A stretch of 64,000 nucleotides of DNA, taken from contig NC_058198.1 in the NCBI RefSeq assembly GCF_907165205.1, positions 6,115,001 to 6,179,000 on the forward strand. The letters run 5' to 3'. Within the stretch, counting starts at the first letter, position 1. Each line of letters opens with the position of its first letter. This DNA is from Coccinella septempunctata (lineage: Eukaryota > Arthropoda > Insecta > Coleoptera > Coccinellidae). A program made the translations under genes and the position numbers. The notes beneath the pieces are model-generated. The model was not told the DNA's origin and ran no database searches. It saw nothing but the letters and a program-made list of their open reading frames with translations. Positions 9,701 through 24,600 of this stretch are shown here, piece after piece.

Positions 9701-12700
9701 CAAAACTTGTCTTGGAATAAGGAAAATTCGATTTGCAATTGAGTAGAAACGTCCGATCCTATTTAAACCAAGATACAGTACTGACATACATCGACAAAAA
9801 TGATAAAACTTGCTTCACGATGAACCAGAAGACTTTTCTACAACGTATAATCCTTATAAATTCATGTAATGGTTGAAACCTATCCTTAAAATGTTACAAA
9901 TTGGCGAATGCGTCACTTACGCAATAAACTATATCGTCGGTATATCGAAATTTTCGCTACAAAAATCTTTCACGAAGCATGCGATTCGGTAAACTCATTT
10001 CAAGATTAATAGCGAATAAAATTGTTCGTTCGTGCATCGAAAGTTAAAAACTTGAGTGGGAGCTTGATATGCGGCAAAATAAATATCATTTCGGGGTGCA
10101 TATATGGTGCGTGTATCATATACCGCTGCTCATCAGATAATTCAATGAAAGTCGAACCTATTCATAATTGACATTAAAATTGCATTTCCCACATAGCGGG
10201 TAACTCACCTTGTCACACACACCATCGATGAAGGAGACTGTTGGCCTCATATCTGAAAAAAAAAACAAAATTGAATACTGCGAATATTCTATTTCTTTCA
10301 TTGAATTATTCGATGATTCATATTGTTTCGATATTATCTGTATTTTTTTCAGAATATTCAGTTTCAAAAGTAGAGCATAACTTCAAACGCAAGAGCAACT
10401 TCTACAAACCACAATGTTTTTTATTTCTTAGATATCTGAACCCATAGTAAGTTTTGTTGAACGTATTTCCAAAAGAGTCCGATACCGAGTAACACATCTT
10501 ATCAATTCGCAAATCAGACTGCGCTCAAGATTGTTCCCGGTCGAGTAGGTTGACGTACATCCGCCACTCAAAACTACTATGCCATAAATTCGAAACGTAA
10601 AACTTCTAAATGACCGTATTTCGGTGCTCTCGGAGGCATTCAGATATTCGGGTTTTACACGGTGTTTTCCTCCGACTATTCCACGTATTTCCAGTTCGGG
10701 AAAACTAACGCCTCAGAACCTTATGCGTTTCTGGTTTTTACACGTGCAATAAATAACATTGGAAAATCGTGAATATGAAACAACGGCGATAAAAATGAAG
10801 GATTGCTCGGAAAGATTGAATAAAATCGAATCATTCAATGTCACAAACGCCCGGGAACATATATGGAAATGCTTCGATGAAAAATCCATCGGCTGAAAAC
10901 TCCCAACCGTTAGGGTTGGGGTTAGGCCCTTTGTCTTCGACTGAATCTTACATGCAACATGTTCAGTATTTCGAAAGAAAAAGATTCTTCAACCAACAAA
11001 AAATTGGGTCTGAAAGGTCTCCAAAAATTCTATAAAATGAGTTATTGATCTTAATGGTTTTCCAAAATTTTCTAACTCGGTTCAGAAACGATCGACAATC
11101 ATTTAAATTTCAGCTAGTTCCACTGTAAACAATCGTACTGCGTATATAACAATCAGCGGCGCAAGAAACCATGTGTAAAACTCTGTACTATATCGACAGA
11201 ACCAATTCCGTTCCCATCTCATGCATGGTTTCCATGCGAAATGAGATATCTTCACACGAAAAGTTTCGTTAATTGTGTTCCATTCTATCCGCACTGCCAT
11301 CAAAGAAACAATAAACTTATGTTCCTCAGGTTTGCAGCCATTCAGTTCACACCAAGTTGTGTGTTGTTCAAGATCTGAGGCAATATATTAGATAACTCAA
11401 GCTGAAGTTGTACGGAAACAACTTTCTCCTATAACATGATGTTGTTTAGGACATATCCGAAACAATATATTTCAGTCAAACCGCACAAAATGTGAATACC
11501 TTCCACCCGTGGGGGAAGTTGCCAACTCACAGAGGATATTTCAATGGCTTAAGCGTTCTGTACACGAGATGGATCTCTTCGAGCGATCTCAAAGTTCTGT
11601 CCTTATCTGAAAGTTGAGTGGAAGAGTTTCCCTTCTTATTTTATGCATAATATATCATTGGTACTATTGCTTCCATCCCAACAGAATCCGATTTTTCGAG
11701 GAGTTACTTTCCAAATGTCTAAAATGAAAGGTACGTAAAGTTTCGCATTATTCCTCGTATTATTCTCAAACGAATGTATAATTTATCACCATAATAATTC
11801 TTGGGCGGAATGAAAAAACTTCTGGAATATTTTATACCCCCGAGTCGTGTCAGAACTTGAGAGTGGACGTTTCAATAAATCGGTGAATTGGTCAGTTCAC
11901 ATGGAAGTTACTCAGGAATCGGTGAAAACCCCTCGCTATCCTACTACAGGAAAAGAAAATTCATTGAACTCCCTGAGAATTTTATACAGATATGCAAATT
12001 TTTTCAAATTTTGCCAATTGTGAGGTCTGAATTTACATTACTGAATCACAAATAATGCTCAATCTAAGGAGCCAACATATAACTATTCTTTACAGCTAGT
12101 TACATCACTCATTGTTAACCTCATTGAAGGTAAAGTATCTCGTAATAAAAGCTCTTCTCATATTCCTAGTATATGTTTTTTCACATTATTTCAAAAGAAC
12201 CTCATGAAAAAACAGTACTTCACCCTTGTGAGACAATGAAATTTTTTTTCCTTTCTAATCATCGGCAAAATAATCTGTTTGACACCGGAAATTGTCCGAC
12301 TGAAACGTCGTTATCTGATTCCAGTTCGACGATTTTTGACGCGATGAATTCCCCCGGTCAAAAAATCCTCGCAGCAGTCCCGTTCCCGAATGAAATTACA
12401 GACACCAAAACGCCCAAGTCTTGAGAAAATGCTCGTGGCAAATTAGGGGAGTTACCCGACTGAACGACGGGATACTTAATTAGAATCTTAAATAATAATT
12501 CTTTTATAACCATTTCGGAGAGGTTCGGTTCCGTCACTTCGCCCTGAATACATCAGTAATTCTTGGGTAATTTTTCAGGGAAATTGGAATCAACGAAAAT
12601 ATAGTGCTCTGTTGATAAATATAAATGGGGGAAATGTTGCCATCGTTCATCGTAGAGAAAAAAAGCCATAATTCAATGAATCGGTTTCTTAGTTCCTCGT

Positions 12701-15700
12701 CCCTCCTCTAAAACAATTATTTTCAATTTTCTCATCCACTCAAAAGCATACCTATGGTTTACACTAATGAACTTTTCGATTCGATATTCGAGAACGAATA
12801 TGAAATTATGAAGGCTTTTTACTCATGATGGAACTCGACACAAAAAACAAATAGTATCCAAAAATGTCACATCAATTCAATTTTTTTCTACTCATCTGGT
12901 GTTATGAAAGAAGTGAATTCAATCAGGATTTTTTTTCGGTTCAGAAAAAATTCAAGAGGCCCATAGGATAGCATTTGTTGGTAGCGTCCTCTATCGTGCC
13001 TGAACTTATTTGCATCAGGAGGACATTATTCGCCTTTATTATCATTTAATAAGCTCGGATGTCAGATATTCAAGCTCGAACTTAATCCGTTCCAACTACA
13101 CAGTATCACGCAATATGTCAGATTCGTATTGAAATATTATAGATGTATAAAGCATGCCAAAGGAAATTTACCCATTGTCGATAGGTAATCGCTTACGTAA
13201 CTGAACTTTAGTACGTTCACATGCACAAAAAATACATTTCAGATCGAAAAACATGCAAACCACATAAGTATAAAACCCATGGAGTCTTCCTTTCATGTAT
13301 CTTGGTTGTTCAAAAGAGTTAATTCTTAAAAACAATTAATTACCCGATGAGGAAAATGGAAATGAAGAATTTCATCAAGCACACCACCTATATCTGCAAT
13401 CGGCAACAAAAGAATTTCTGTTATCACTAAAACATAGCCTTATCAGCAGACACATTGTACTAAACGTATAACATTCTCGTTCTTCGATGACCATGTGTTA
13501 TTTATTTTTATCAGATGTTGAATTCAGTTGCGAAGCAACGATCGATGACGGTTAGCTCCTTTGCTCGTAGAATTTTCCATTTAAGTGGATCAAGAATAAT
13601 AAAGAGAGCACTTTCGTGAAGACATGAGCTTTTAGGCGCTGTTTCAATTCATAACCAAAGCAGGGTGACTACTGACCTAGCCCCGCAAAAATTTATTTCT
13701 CCAATATTTTTCAAAATGAAAATCTGGTACCATGAAACTAGTAGTTCAAAGTAATGTTTTGAAAGTTCTTGCAAAATAAGTGCGTCATCGAGCGAATAGT
13801 TTTTGAGATACCTACAGTAATATTTTGGTAATGATTGGTTTCAGTTAAATTGGGTGGGTATTTTAACGAATAATGAAAAAAATCAGACTCCAATAACTTC
13901 GAAACCTTGTACCTTTTCACGAAATCAAAGGGCACATTGGGATCCTCAGTACTCTCAAATCGAGTCTTAGCCCTTACCCAAAGAGAAAGTTTGTCTCTAG
14001 ATCTTTTCCTTCGAAAGTTACAGTGTTCACAACCAGTAGGAGGGCAGGACAAAATTGAGTTGACCAAGAATTCTTCATCAATGAGTTCGTTTGAAATCAT
14101 TTTCTGCTCAAAACACTGTCGCCTCCTTGACGACTTTTATTGAAGCTCATTATTAGGTATTATACCAAATATTATAACTCAATTATAGTTGTCCAGATTG
14201 TGTAGTTCGTTCTAATCACGAACCAGCGATGAACGGAAATTTTTCAACGCTCGTTATATACCAATTTCAACCTCAGTTGAAATGGAGCATTACCTTGATT
14301 ATATAATACGAGCATTCAAATTCTCCCGAGGACTTTTGCGTGTAGCTGTGGAGGGTTAAAACTTCATCTCCAGATTCTCCTCAGTCACATTCAACCTGCT
14401 CACGTTCTGATTATTCAAGAAAGTGGATCTCCATTGTGTGAAGGGTGGCTAAATTTCAACGTACGAAAATAATTCTTGATGTCGCTTGTTTAGGACAAGT
14501 GGAAAGAGTAACGACGCGAGACGTAAAGTTATCGCGATATCTGACGCGAAAGTTATATTATTTTCTTAGATTCATGTACAGAATTCCAAGTAGCTAACCA
14601 CAAGAATATACTTCAACGCTATGTGAGTTCCTAACAAGCTCTCTCTCCAACTTTTAAGTTCTACATTGCCATGAAATGAGTTAGAACCTTCGTACAACTG
14701 CGTGGATCAGATAGGAAAGCTACTTGCTCGTATTCAGAAGTGATGGAATCAAATTGTCCTAACGTGAGATATAGTTTTCGGATTCCAATAATAAATGAAA
14801 TGAAATACAAGATGCTGTACGTCTAGGTGTCATAAAACATAAAGTTATGGAGGGACTCCATAAATGATGTGATACTAAGGTGCATTTCGACCAAGGATTA
14901 AGCATCTGGGAAAAATCCAAGAAGCATTACTTCCTAGAGTAGACTGCTTGTAGTCTGATAATCACCGAGTATAAAACTCAATTTCCTTCATACCAACCTC
15001 AACAGTTTCTTGAACGTTTCCGACAGAAATGTTCTTTAACTGAACAGTGAAAACGATGAGCACGAATTTTATGAAAGGCGATGTGTTAACAATTCAGCTA
15101 ACTGGCTGAATGAGAAAAAAATGAAACACAAAACACAAAAGATGAGGATAGGTATATAAGTTAATAAAATTCGTTTATCACGAAGGATATGATTTGTATC
15201 GATTTTGTGCGAATGGTTGTGTTGGCTGAACGTGTACGATTAAATGAACAAACGGAATGAAAGTTACATGCTTGTTTGGGATTCATTTCGATATTGTTAG
15301 CTGTAGTCGATGAAATCTGCATATTACCACTCGTTCCCTTCATTTTTTTTTTTTTGAATATGTGCCGCGGAGTTAATACCATTGTATCATCAGCTCCTAC
15401 TGTATCTCGTTTTATTGGAGGAAATTGATCAGGCGGATTTCCACGAACAGATAGGTATCGGGTTTCCGCTTTATCTGGAGGGCCGTCATATGTTGCGTGT
15501 TCCAGTCAACTCAGTGAATTCGTGAAATAAAATTTTAATTGCACAATCGGTGCGGGTTTTTCATCGAGGCCGCAACAATGCCCATATCCAATGGTGAGCG
15601 GGAATAATAACAAATCAAACACATAATGGCTTCAATTCGTATCGACGTATTGGCTGTATCGATACATTAAGTATAATGGGAAATATAATATCAAGGAAAT

Positions 15701-15834
15701 GCTGCCATGTTTAGTTGATGAAATAAAAATGCTAGAACGAGAAACTCGCCATATTGAATACATACAAAGGACTAATAAGTACCAAGGAAGGTGCCCTGTG
15801 GAACTCCACAAAAATCCATGTGTACAGGGTATCC
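9701..15834. other. No supported gene; AT-rich non-coding DNA
   Basis: I see only short chance-sized frames. The longest is 120 codons (13738-14100, minus), hydrophilic and without a recognised domain. TACAGGGT at 15823-15830 touches the palindrome that follows and may be its original left end. Confidence 0.45.
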
Positions 15835-16120
15835 TGGCTGTTTCTGCTACTTCCAGACTAGAAAGGTGAAAACTTTGAAATGAGTCCAGGGCTAGATTTT
15901 CCTGAAAAGACCATTAGTGGAAACGGTTTCACGATATCTTCATTTATCTTAAAGATAAATCCTCATCTCTGGTATACGAATTGAAACTTCATGGTTATAT
16001 CTTCAAGGAAAATGAAGATATCGTGAAACGGTTCCCACAAATGGATTCTTCACGAAAATCGAGCCCTGGACTCTTCTCAACCTTTTTCCCTATCTAGTTT
16101 AGAAGTACCAGAAACAGCCA
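15835..16120. repeat. 286-bp near-palindromic foldback (MITE-like)
   Basis: The arms 15835-15962 and 15993-16120 are inverted copies of about 128 bp, roughly 80-85% identical by eye, around a spacer of only about 30 bp. The outer ends are TGGCTGTTTCTG and, inverted, CAGAAACAGCCA. TACAGGGTATCC precedes the left arm. On the right an inverted TATCCC occurs after about 15 extra bases, so the outermost terminal repeat may be disrupted there. No coding capacity. A non-autonomous foldback transposon is the likeliest explanation. Transcribed, it would form a long hairpin. Confidence 0.75.
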
Positions 16121-19100
16121 AAATTAAGCAATTTGGGATAGCTGAATGAATCGATCACTTGGACAAAACGACTCAATCGAAGCAGTTAATTCAAGAATCA
16201 CGACTTATCGAATCCCAATTTCGAACGATTGATAAATAAGAGTTACACTCTCCCCATTCGGCCCGGTGATGAATTCAACCATGACAATTTGATTCCGATA
16301 AAATTATGGGACCTGGTGCGGAGCAGGAGGTGCAAAAAAAGGGCCAGTAATTTGATCCGGGACTTTATTCGGGTAGGCTATCGATAAATATCGACAATCT
16401 GGATAATTACCGGCTTTTTCTCTAGCGGTGCTAATCCTGTAACGGCAGCGACATCTGTTCGAACCATTACCTTGCACGATCTACAGCTTTCATATAATAT
16501 TTCCGAGTTGACAGTAACTTCCCGACCCGCAGCTAAATTCGTCAGTTTTCCATGTGAAAATGCCCCCGGAGCAATTGCCTCTCTCCAGCAAATTCCTCTA
16601 AGTTACAGTATCGGAAATATTTGAAATACTTCTAGCAATTCGCTCTGTTTGAGGTACGGTGAGATGGGGAACCGAGTGAAAGTCTTGTTTGAAGTGGCAA
16701 ATACCGATAAATTGGGAAAGAGTTGACGAACTGCCGCAGCCGCTGTCTTCCCGACGTCGGGGGTTTTTGGTTGATTCTATTTCAATATTTGTTTGTCTGC
16801 TGGAGACGAAACCGCCAATAAGTTTAGGAATGGGATGTCTGGATGTAGTGTTCCCACGAAAAGACTGAGAGCAATTATTTATATCAATCTCAATAGAAGA
16901 AGTCATGCAGTGACGGGATGTTAAAAGGAGTAAGCAGGATTTATTCACGAGAAAAACGAGAGTTTTCCCTTGGCCCTCGGAAAATACTTTCGGCATCCTT
17001 TTAGCTTGACCTGAGTCTCTAGAGGAAACGTTGTTTTCTGTGTTTTTCTATCGTTGATTTACACCACGCTATGTTCACTTCAGTCACTTATAATCCTGAG
17101 GTCTTCATTTGAAAAATCGATTTATCCGCACCAATAAAAATGAGGACAATAGCTATACGCTATCACTGGATAGAAAGAGCAGCTACAAAGCGTTAGGTAG
17201 CAAATAATGACAATAGGTCTAGCAGAAACTAGAGTGCAGATTCTTTGGATAGGAGGAAAAAATTTCAGACCACCTGGTTGAAGAGCTCCTTGACGGTTAG
17301 CTTACGCAAATATGCTTCTGAGGAAAAAGCCAGTAGAACTTTTGAATTGTAAAGTGAGCTGAAGATTATGTCGAGGCATGGGCATCTCTAGAGAAGGGCT
17401 TCATAAACATCTAAAATCTAATTTGCTTCCCCGACCACTGGAATGTTAGGATATAGATTAGACCGCCATAACCGGCCTGTTTGTACTCTCCTCCATTTGA
17501 TCGTGTTTGGAATGTAAATTCACAGAATTGTGACCCCACACTGGATTTCTGAGGTAGCTCTTTGGTTCCTCCTTTTCGATTTTTTCACGTCAAACACTAG
17601 CATAAGATTCAATAAAACATCGATTCCTGCAACTACAGTTGGCTTTGCTTCTACTCCTAACCTTTCACCCCAATAGAACGAGTGGGATTTCATCCTCAAT
17701 ATTCTACCCAAATTTGAACACCATTTTTATTATCATTTCCGTTGTTTCGATCGAATTCTTGCTGGTAATGTAAGTAATGAGGAAACGTGTTCATATCTCG
17801 TTTTCAAACTCTTCCACAACATCGTAATTCCAGAGATGAGGGAGCAAAATTCATTGCTCATTGAGTTCACCCTTCAAAATGATATCCCCTTGACTGATGG
17901 ACTCGCAAAGTTCTCGAGAGATGCGCGAAAAACAAATGGCCGTCAGTGCGATAGATTGAGGAAAAGATAGATCGTGGACATTTCTAGAGGCCCCTCTTCT
18001 CGAGAAGCAATATAAATATCTACTTCGAAATAATGCAAGGCAAATATCTGGAAATTATTCTGTATGTACGAGCCCGAAAAGCCAGAAATAGACCCGATGA
18101 TTGAGTGATAATATCCATCGTGCCCGAGCTGACTGACGTGGAAAAATAGGGACGGTTAGAGGACCGTGATCAGAGGGGTAGAGGGTTGCTAGAACAGTCA
18201 GCAGGATCTGGTTCTCATAAACAGTTGTATTAATTTATCTATACGCGAAAGAAATTTTGCCACAACGTGAATAATATTCATTTATCTATATTCCATGAAA
18301 AAATGCATAATTTTTGTATTTTTGGTTGGTTGAAAGCCTCAAGTTTAGATTCTTTTATTTACTGCTTCAAGCTAGGTAAATTTGATCGAGATTTTAGTGA
18401 ATATAACAGGGAATGAGCTTATTGGGGTTAGAAAAGTTGCCTATCGACTTTATTTGCTGTTTAAACATAAATTTGAGTCGTCTAACCAAGTAACTGAATA
18501 TTACCTCTACCCACATGAAGATACTGTGATAAAGAAGCACGTGTGATGCTGAAAAATCGATAAAATCACGTCACTCAGTTCTTTAGTTTATCTCTCGACC
18601 TCATCTAATTTCGGGGATCAATCGCTGAAACTTCGCGCTAAATCGTTGGAAGTTTTCGTGTTATGAGTTCATATTAACCGAGATGAAAATGTACTAACTC
18701 TTTCTTCATCCGTGTCTGCCGAAACCTTCATCAGGGAGCTGTTTAAACGCTTTCATATAGTGGGAAAATATCTACGAGATATTTCTCATCGACCTTTCAC
18801 GTCTACTAAGCGTTATTTCAGCGCGCCGTATAGGCCCAATCAATTTTCCGAACCCAGCACACGTATGGGCTTAATGAAAGAGGTCATCTCCCATGATTGA
18901 TCTGCCTTGGTTGTCCATGGTTAAATCAAATTATTTGTCTTCATTATTACTCCACGCCTGTTCGTTCGCCGAACTACGGGTTTGTTCTTCATAAACGTTG
19001 TGGTTTTTAGGAATTATTTTGAACCAACAAAAACCGCCGATCGATTGTTCAAGGTAAACGGTTATGGGAAATTTTCCATTACTGAGTAAATGGAAAAAAT

Positions 19101-21229
19101 TTGAGATTTCCGACGATTTCGGTGGTACATTCATTCCAAGAATATCAATATAAACATGTTTACGTGCGAAATCACCGAACAAATAATATTCTTTCTTTTT
19201 CTCAGAAGGTGGGTCGCAAAAAATTTCAGTCTTTAACACGGGCTTTTCCCTGCAGATGAAAACAACGTCTCGCAATCGAAATATACCTCGAATTGAATCC
19301 ATGTCTCTTGAGGGCTGATACCTTCATCGTCAATTTAGGGTGTTTAACACTAATGATGTATCTGAACATCCTCGTATCGTATTTATTCAAATTAGTTCAC
19401 TTTGACGGCGTTTGCTCGATTTGTGAAAGCATCATGATCGTATGATACAGAATAACCCAAAAATATTTTCAGGGGCGAATTTATCAAACCAATTTATATT
19501 TAAATATTTATATTGGTAGCTGAATCAAAGAATAAGCAAGAGACTCAATTTCCCTCGAGTGTATATACAGAAAAAAATCAACCTAGATCACACACCCTTC
19601 ATGAATTGTTGATAAAAGAAAAATACACAAATGACACATCATATTTCTTATTGATACCTTATTGTACCCTGAGCAATTTGAAAAGAGCTCTGGGGTGTTT
19701 TTCATTCGATACTTCATACCGTCAATTTCAGACTTGTATCGAGGTCAAATTTGTGTTGTAACACATATAATGACATGTAATTTTGTTGTGCTGATTTTTC
19801 TACTTTCACATGGTTGTTACATAATGTAAGCTCAAGAAATTGTGTTTTCTGATAATAAATGAATAAATCAATAGGTTATGAAGAATGGAAATTTTTCCGA
19901 TGTGTATGTATGGGCCAATCCGAAGTTTATCTCGTAAGGGTTGAACACAATCGTCCTTGACCTCGCATTAATCCAATCGAGTTACCCAGAGCGGCGTGAG
20001 ATGCTGAGAGAAGCGACTAGAATTATTGTTATCGATACGTCTGAGGAATTGCGACGTGGTAGAATCTTCCCCCCCGATATATAACACATATTTCTTGTTC
20101 AACCGAACCCGTAGTCATGCGTTGGGTAAGACGTGATTCGTTTTTCAACATCCACTCGGTATTTCAGGTGTTTTATAATCACTTTCCTCTGCAGAATATT
20201 CCTCATCTCCAAGTGGCTCATCTATATCGCGTCTTCCACCCTGAATATTTTCTATGAATTGAAAATATTCCGAATGAGTCTTATGCAACCGAGGCACGTG
20301 CGAGACAAAGACATTTTTCCAGTCATGGGCATATAAATCTGTAACGTTCAAGGATATATTGCGTTTTCTTATTTGGTTTATATTTCAATTTGGAGGGCAG
20401 AAGCTGACCGCGCTTCAGATCTCTATTCACGGGCTGGATATTCACACTTGGGGAGTCTAATCAGAATATATGGTTCCTGATAAAGTATCTGGAAGGAAAT
20501 ATGTATTCTGCATTCTGTTGCTATTCGATTTCTATGCCGAATCATAATAAATTGCAATTGTACGGATGAGACGTTCTGTTGAACAGGATATTGGACGTGC
20601 GATTTATGGGTTGTCATGAAAAATTAGGTGTTTCGTGCATAGTACCAACGGCCATCGTATCCGTATGCGACTACGGCCAGAAATATCGACAGGAATTGGC
20701 CTAGGATACGAAGGAATCGAACAGCTTTGAAGTTTCAGATCAGCTTCTCCGTTCGTTATATTCGAGATATAAGTATAGCATAATCCAGTAACATAAGAGA
20801 TTCAACTTGGAAATGCTGCGGATCAATAAGATTTTCACTTTCCCATTGCTTCTTTTCTCAGAGAGCTTTATCGAGAAGGTGAAAAGAAAACTGTACATTC
20901 CATCATCATAACCCCCAATGAAATTTGGAGGACCTATTCTCATTTGCTGTTGGATAAACAAGCAGTAGATACAGGAAAAGACCTCTAGAGGTCCTCTGTA
21001 GTCTTTCTCGTGAAAATGGTATTTTGAAACGTTTCTTTTTCATACTGCCACCATATGAAAATTCTATCCAGTTTTTCATTATCCGAGATATAATTTAAAG
21101 ATTTCATATTCTGAAGGAATTTGCGCTGTACTGCGACCTCAAGATCCACCATCAGAACTGTCGCCACTATGCTGTCTACAGCTCCTTATTCAGTTCCAGA
21201 GGGACGCCTATCTGGGATGGCTTCAAAGA
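16121..21229. other. No supported gene; AT-rich non-coding DNA
   Basis: Unrecognised frames of 132 codons (16598-16996, minus) and 123 codons (18931-19302, minus) show no domain, repeat or splice context that would support them as genes. Nothing else was identified. Confidence 0.4.
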
Positions 21230-21690
21230 GATTACCTTCTAACTCCTGCAAGTTCCTCGTCTAAAACATTTTTTGCATACCTTGGCATTCTACACTAGGT
21301 GATCTTTAGTAGTTTCTCCTAACCACAGAATCTACACTCGTCAGTTTCTCCAAGACTCATTCTACCCAGGTGCTTCCTGAGGTGATAATGCTCTGTAAGG
21401 AATCCAGTACGGATGTGTAGCATATTCTTGCTATAATCCAGATGTCGCAGTGTTGAGGGGATAATTCGTAGTGTTTCAATCTCAAGAAATTCATCCAGAG
21501 TAATTTTCTTTCGGCCATGAAGCTCTTTCTTGCAGGTAGATTTTCCTGCCTACCACAGAAAGGTTCCCAGCCATAGAGTTTGAGCTGCTTTCCTGGCAGA
21601 CCATGTAATTCATGCCTACTTCTTTGAGGGTCCTTCGACACTCCCATATCATCATATAATCAATATGACATCGACGAGAAGTAGCAGATT
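21230..21690 (-). pseudogene. Fragment of a Jockey-like LINE ORF2 C-terminus (RNase H / zinc knuckle)
   Basis: On the minus strand an RNase-H-region piece (IWECRRTLKEVGMNYMVCQ, about 21600-21660) is followed by shifted frames. Then come TGFLTEHYHLRKHLGRM and the zinc-knuckle-like TDECRFCG (about 21320-21420). This order (RNase H, then a GH-H-x-HL motif, then C-x2-C) is characteristic of the C-terminal part of Jockey-superfamily non-LTR retrotransposon polyproteins. A stop directly after CRFCG and several frameshifts make it dead. The same family is seen at 41818-42170 and 57310-57480. Reverse transcriptase and endonuclease are absent. The limits are approximate. Confidence 0.6.
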
Positions 21691-24600
21691 TATGTTCATT
21701 CTATCGATACTTTCATGAAATATACAAGATAGAGACTCAAGAGAGATTATGCCAGCTAGGGATAAAGCACGCGCAACAATAGGTTCGAAAACCTCCCTTC
21801 ACAGATCAATTGACATCTTCTACACGCATAAGGAGCCAGTCTTCTGCAAATGTTCAAATACAGGATGAATCTACTGGGGCGCCTACTAGGAGGCACTGGG
21901 CTGAGCTCTCTCCAGCGAACCTAAAAAAAAATCATGAAAGAATGTCGACCGAAATTCAACTTTCCGCAATTGAACTAAGCAAAAGATTTTCATTACCATC
22001 TGAACGCCAGGAATTTTTAGATCGTTGCCTCTGCAATAGAATTCTCTGAGGGAATGCGGCGTGTCCGGACTGCTAGAAAGTTGCCCCGAAACACACCTAT
22101 GGTTTTAATTCGTTGCAATTCCTATTTCGAGAATTCCTAGAATACCCTCGACGACAAACGATAACCTGCCCGAAAGGCGGCTTCCAATATTTCTATCGCA
22201 CAATCCGGGCTTTCGTTCGGAAACAGACGATATAACGATCACCGTTAAATTTTTCGTATAGTAGTTATGGCCACGAAGATACGGGAAAATCCAAATAACA
22301 CCTGGAACTTTATTCAAATCCCATGTATGGCCCCGATGTAAATGTTCTCATAATTTTAACATATATTTCCCAGACACTCTCGCCTTGACATTGAATAATT
22401 TGAATCTTTTCAATTTTTTCCTGTTATATTTCATTCCTTCGTTTCTTGTTTCGCGCTCGGCTCCATATCCTTTGAAGCGAATGTGGAAACGTCGAAAATC
22501 GGAATATTTTTCACCACACGATAACCTACATATGGCGGAATGCTCCTCCATCGAAACCCCATAAAAAATATGCTGAGACGAATATTGGTCCCTTTCGTCC
22601 CGAGAACTACAATGGCAAGATAGAAACGTGGCGTGAGGTTTGGCATGCTGAACGTTCTCCTAACGATTTATTGTCCCTAACTTCTCTACACTCATTCTCA
22701 TTAAGAATGAAAACAAAACAATTATAAATATCAACTGAAGGAAAACGATGGAGCAATATTTGAATTGCGTGGCAGTAGAGCTATCACAATACTTGGTCGA
22801 AAGGGGACAAATAATAAGATTTTCTTCCGAGGCCCCACTTAATCAATTCTCAGGAGATATTCCATTATTTTCACAAACCTGACGACGCCATTAATGACTC
22901 AATCTGTGGCAGTCACATCGGGGATTGAGACTTTCAAAGAAACCAGTAAAAAAAACAACTTCTTTCACAATAATGTTTGAAGCACTGGAGTAATTGAGTA
23001 CTGCTACTTAAGAATCGTACACTTCAGTTTATTCGCTTCAAATTCTCCAAAAGATTCGCTGAATATGTCCAAGAGGCAGGATCATCTTGAATCAACATCA
23101 ATCTATATCATAAAAATTATTGTGTTTTCATATTATTCATTCCGTTCGAAAAATGCTAATGTTTACAAGTTGGACGTTCTGGTGTTTAGAGGTTTGTATC
23201 TAGCATGTTGTGTATATTTTTTTTTTCATTTCACCTCACAGAACAAAGTCAAATCAATTCAATGTACGAACAATATTTCGCACCACTGCAAACCTGATGG
23301 ATGTAACTCACGATTCTGGATGTAGCCTCCGAGGTAAAAACAATGTATGATACTAAACTTCGTCTGAAAACAGATTTAAAATCAACAATACTTCTTCAAC
23401 GGAATTCATGAATATAACATGAGGTCGATCAACGTAAAATATGAAAATTGCAAATGTTAATGGCGTGCGAAATGCGCAACCTCCACTCTCAGAGATATTG
23501 CTTCAGAAAATTGGCAGTTTGTGGGTTAGAAAACGATATAGTCGATCTAGGCTTAGTGCTGGAGAATAGCAGAAGCTACTGGGAAAATCGGTTATGTATT
23601 TTGGTAGTAAACGAAAAAAAGGAATAAGAGGAAATATGGGACATTCGCCATTGTCTTCGTCTGGGTTCAGATCTCGTTGCATACTAGATGGCGCTCGAGT
23701 ACTTGATAATACTCAGAAGCTACTACTAGCATTTAACAAAGCTCCGTCAATTCCAAGCGTTCTCCATCGGAGAAAGAGTTGTGTTGCTCTGACGAGGACA
23801 AATGTGATCGAATTATGGTCAGCATCTACTCTTCGTCGATGGAACGTTCTCCTTTTCGTTCTTCTGACGATCAGTAACCTCTCTGGATAAAAATGCCCAG
23901 AGGTGGAATAAAATTGAAGAGATAAATTGAAGAAGAAGAGTGATTTGCAAGTTCCTGACCAACCAAATACACAGCATTGGACAAGAGCTATTTTGAGAAT
24001 GACAAATAGTTATAGGGGGTCAAATATGAACTTCCAGTTCAGTACCAATCAATTTCCTGATTTATTTCTTATACCAGTTCAGAAATAACAAAGGGGGAGA
24101 CTCGTTCTATTCAGAAACTGTGGGGAAACAAATCGATCAAGTAGGTGGTATGTTGAAGTTAAGTAATTATGTCGTTGAGCTCAGTTTCAGAGACGAACTT
24201 TTATCAGTCTTGCCCTTCTTCAGTCACCGCAAAATAACTAACTACGGTCCAACTATTCAACATATATCAATAATCTCGAATGTTTCAAAGTTCGTCGTCT
24301 GAATATTTCCCTGTTTCTAACTTGGCTAGAGTACATATCTAACTCCCACCAGTGCTGCGTAGTATAATCTCTTCGTTCTAAATAAGCTGATATTCGGCCA
24401 AAACTCTGAAATATATAAGGATACACCTGGTAATGGATCATTTTGTAGTTGGAGCAGAAGTTACGTGTGATATTCGTAATTTAGCTAATGCTGGAAATCT
24501 TCGCATGAAAGCTCTCCAAGAAACTTTTTGTGAGAAATGAACCGTCATCCATTTGACTGGCCTTTCCATAAACAACATTTGTCTCAGACACAGATACTTG

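Noticed and set aside
10909..10925. TTAGGGTTGGGGTTAGG, telomere-like
   Set aside because: Only about three imperfect units inside unique sequence; too short for a telomeric tract.
13738..14100. 120-codon minus-strand frame, hydrophilic, with a C-x2-C
   Set aside because: No recognised domain. Its length is within chance for 64 kb, and no splice or promoter support was seen.
16598..16996. 132-codon minus-strand frame
   Set aside because: No domain or context; probably chance.
18931..19302. 123-codon minus-strand frame
   Set aside because: Reads plausibly but matches no family I recognise, and I see no splice or promoter signals tied to it.
21780..21795. GGTTCGAAAACCTC as a tRNA B-box
   Set aside because: No acceptor stem, A-box or cloverleaf could be drawn around it.
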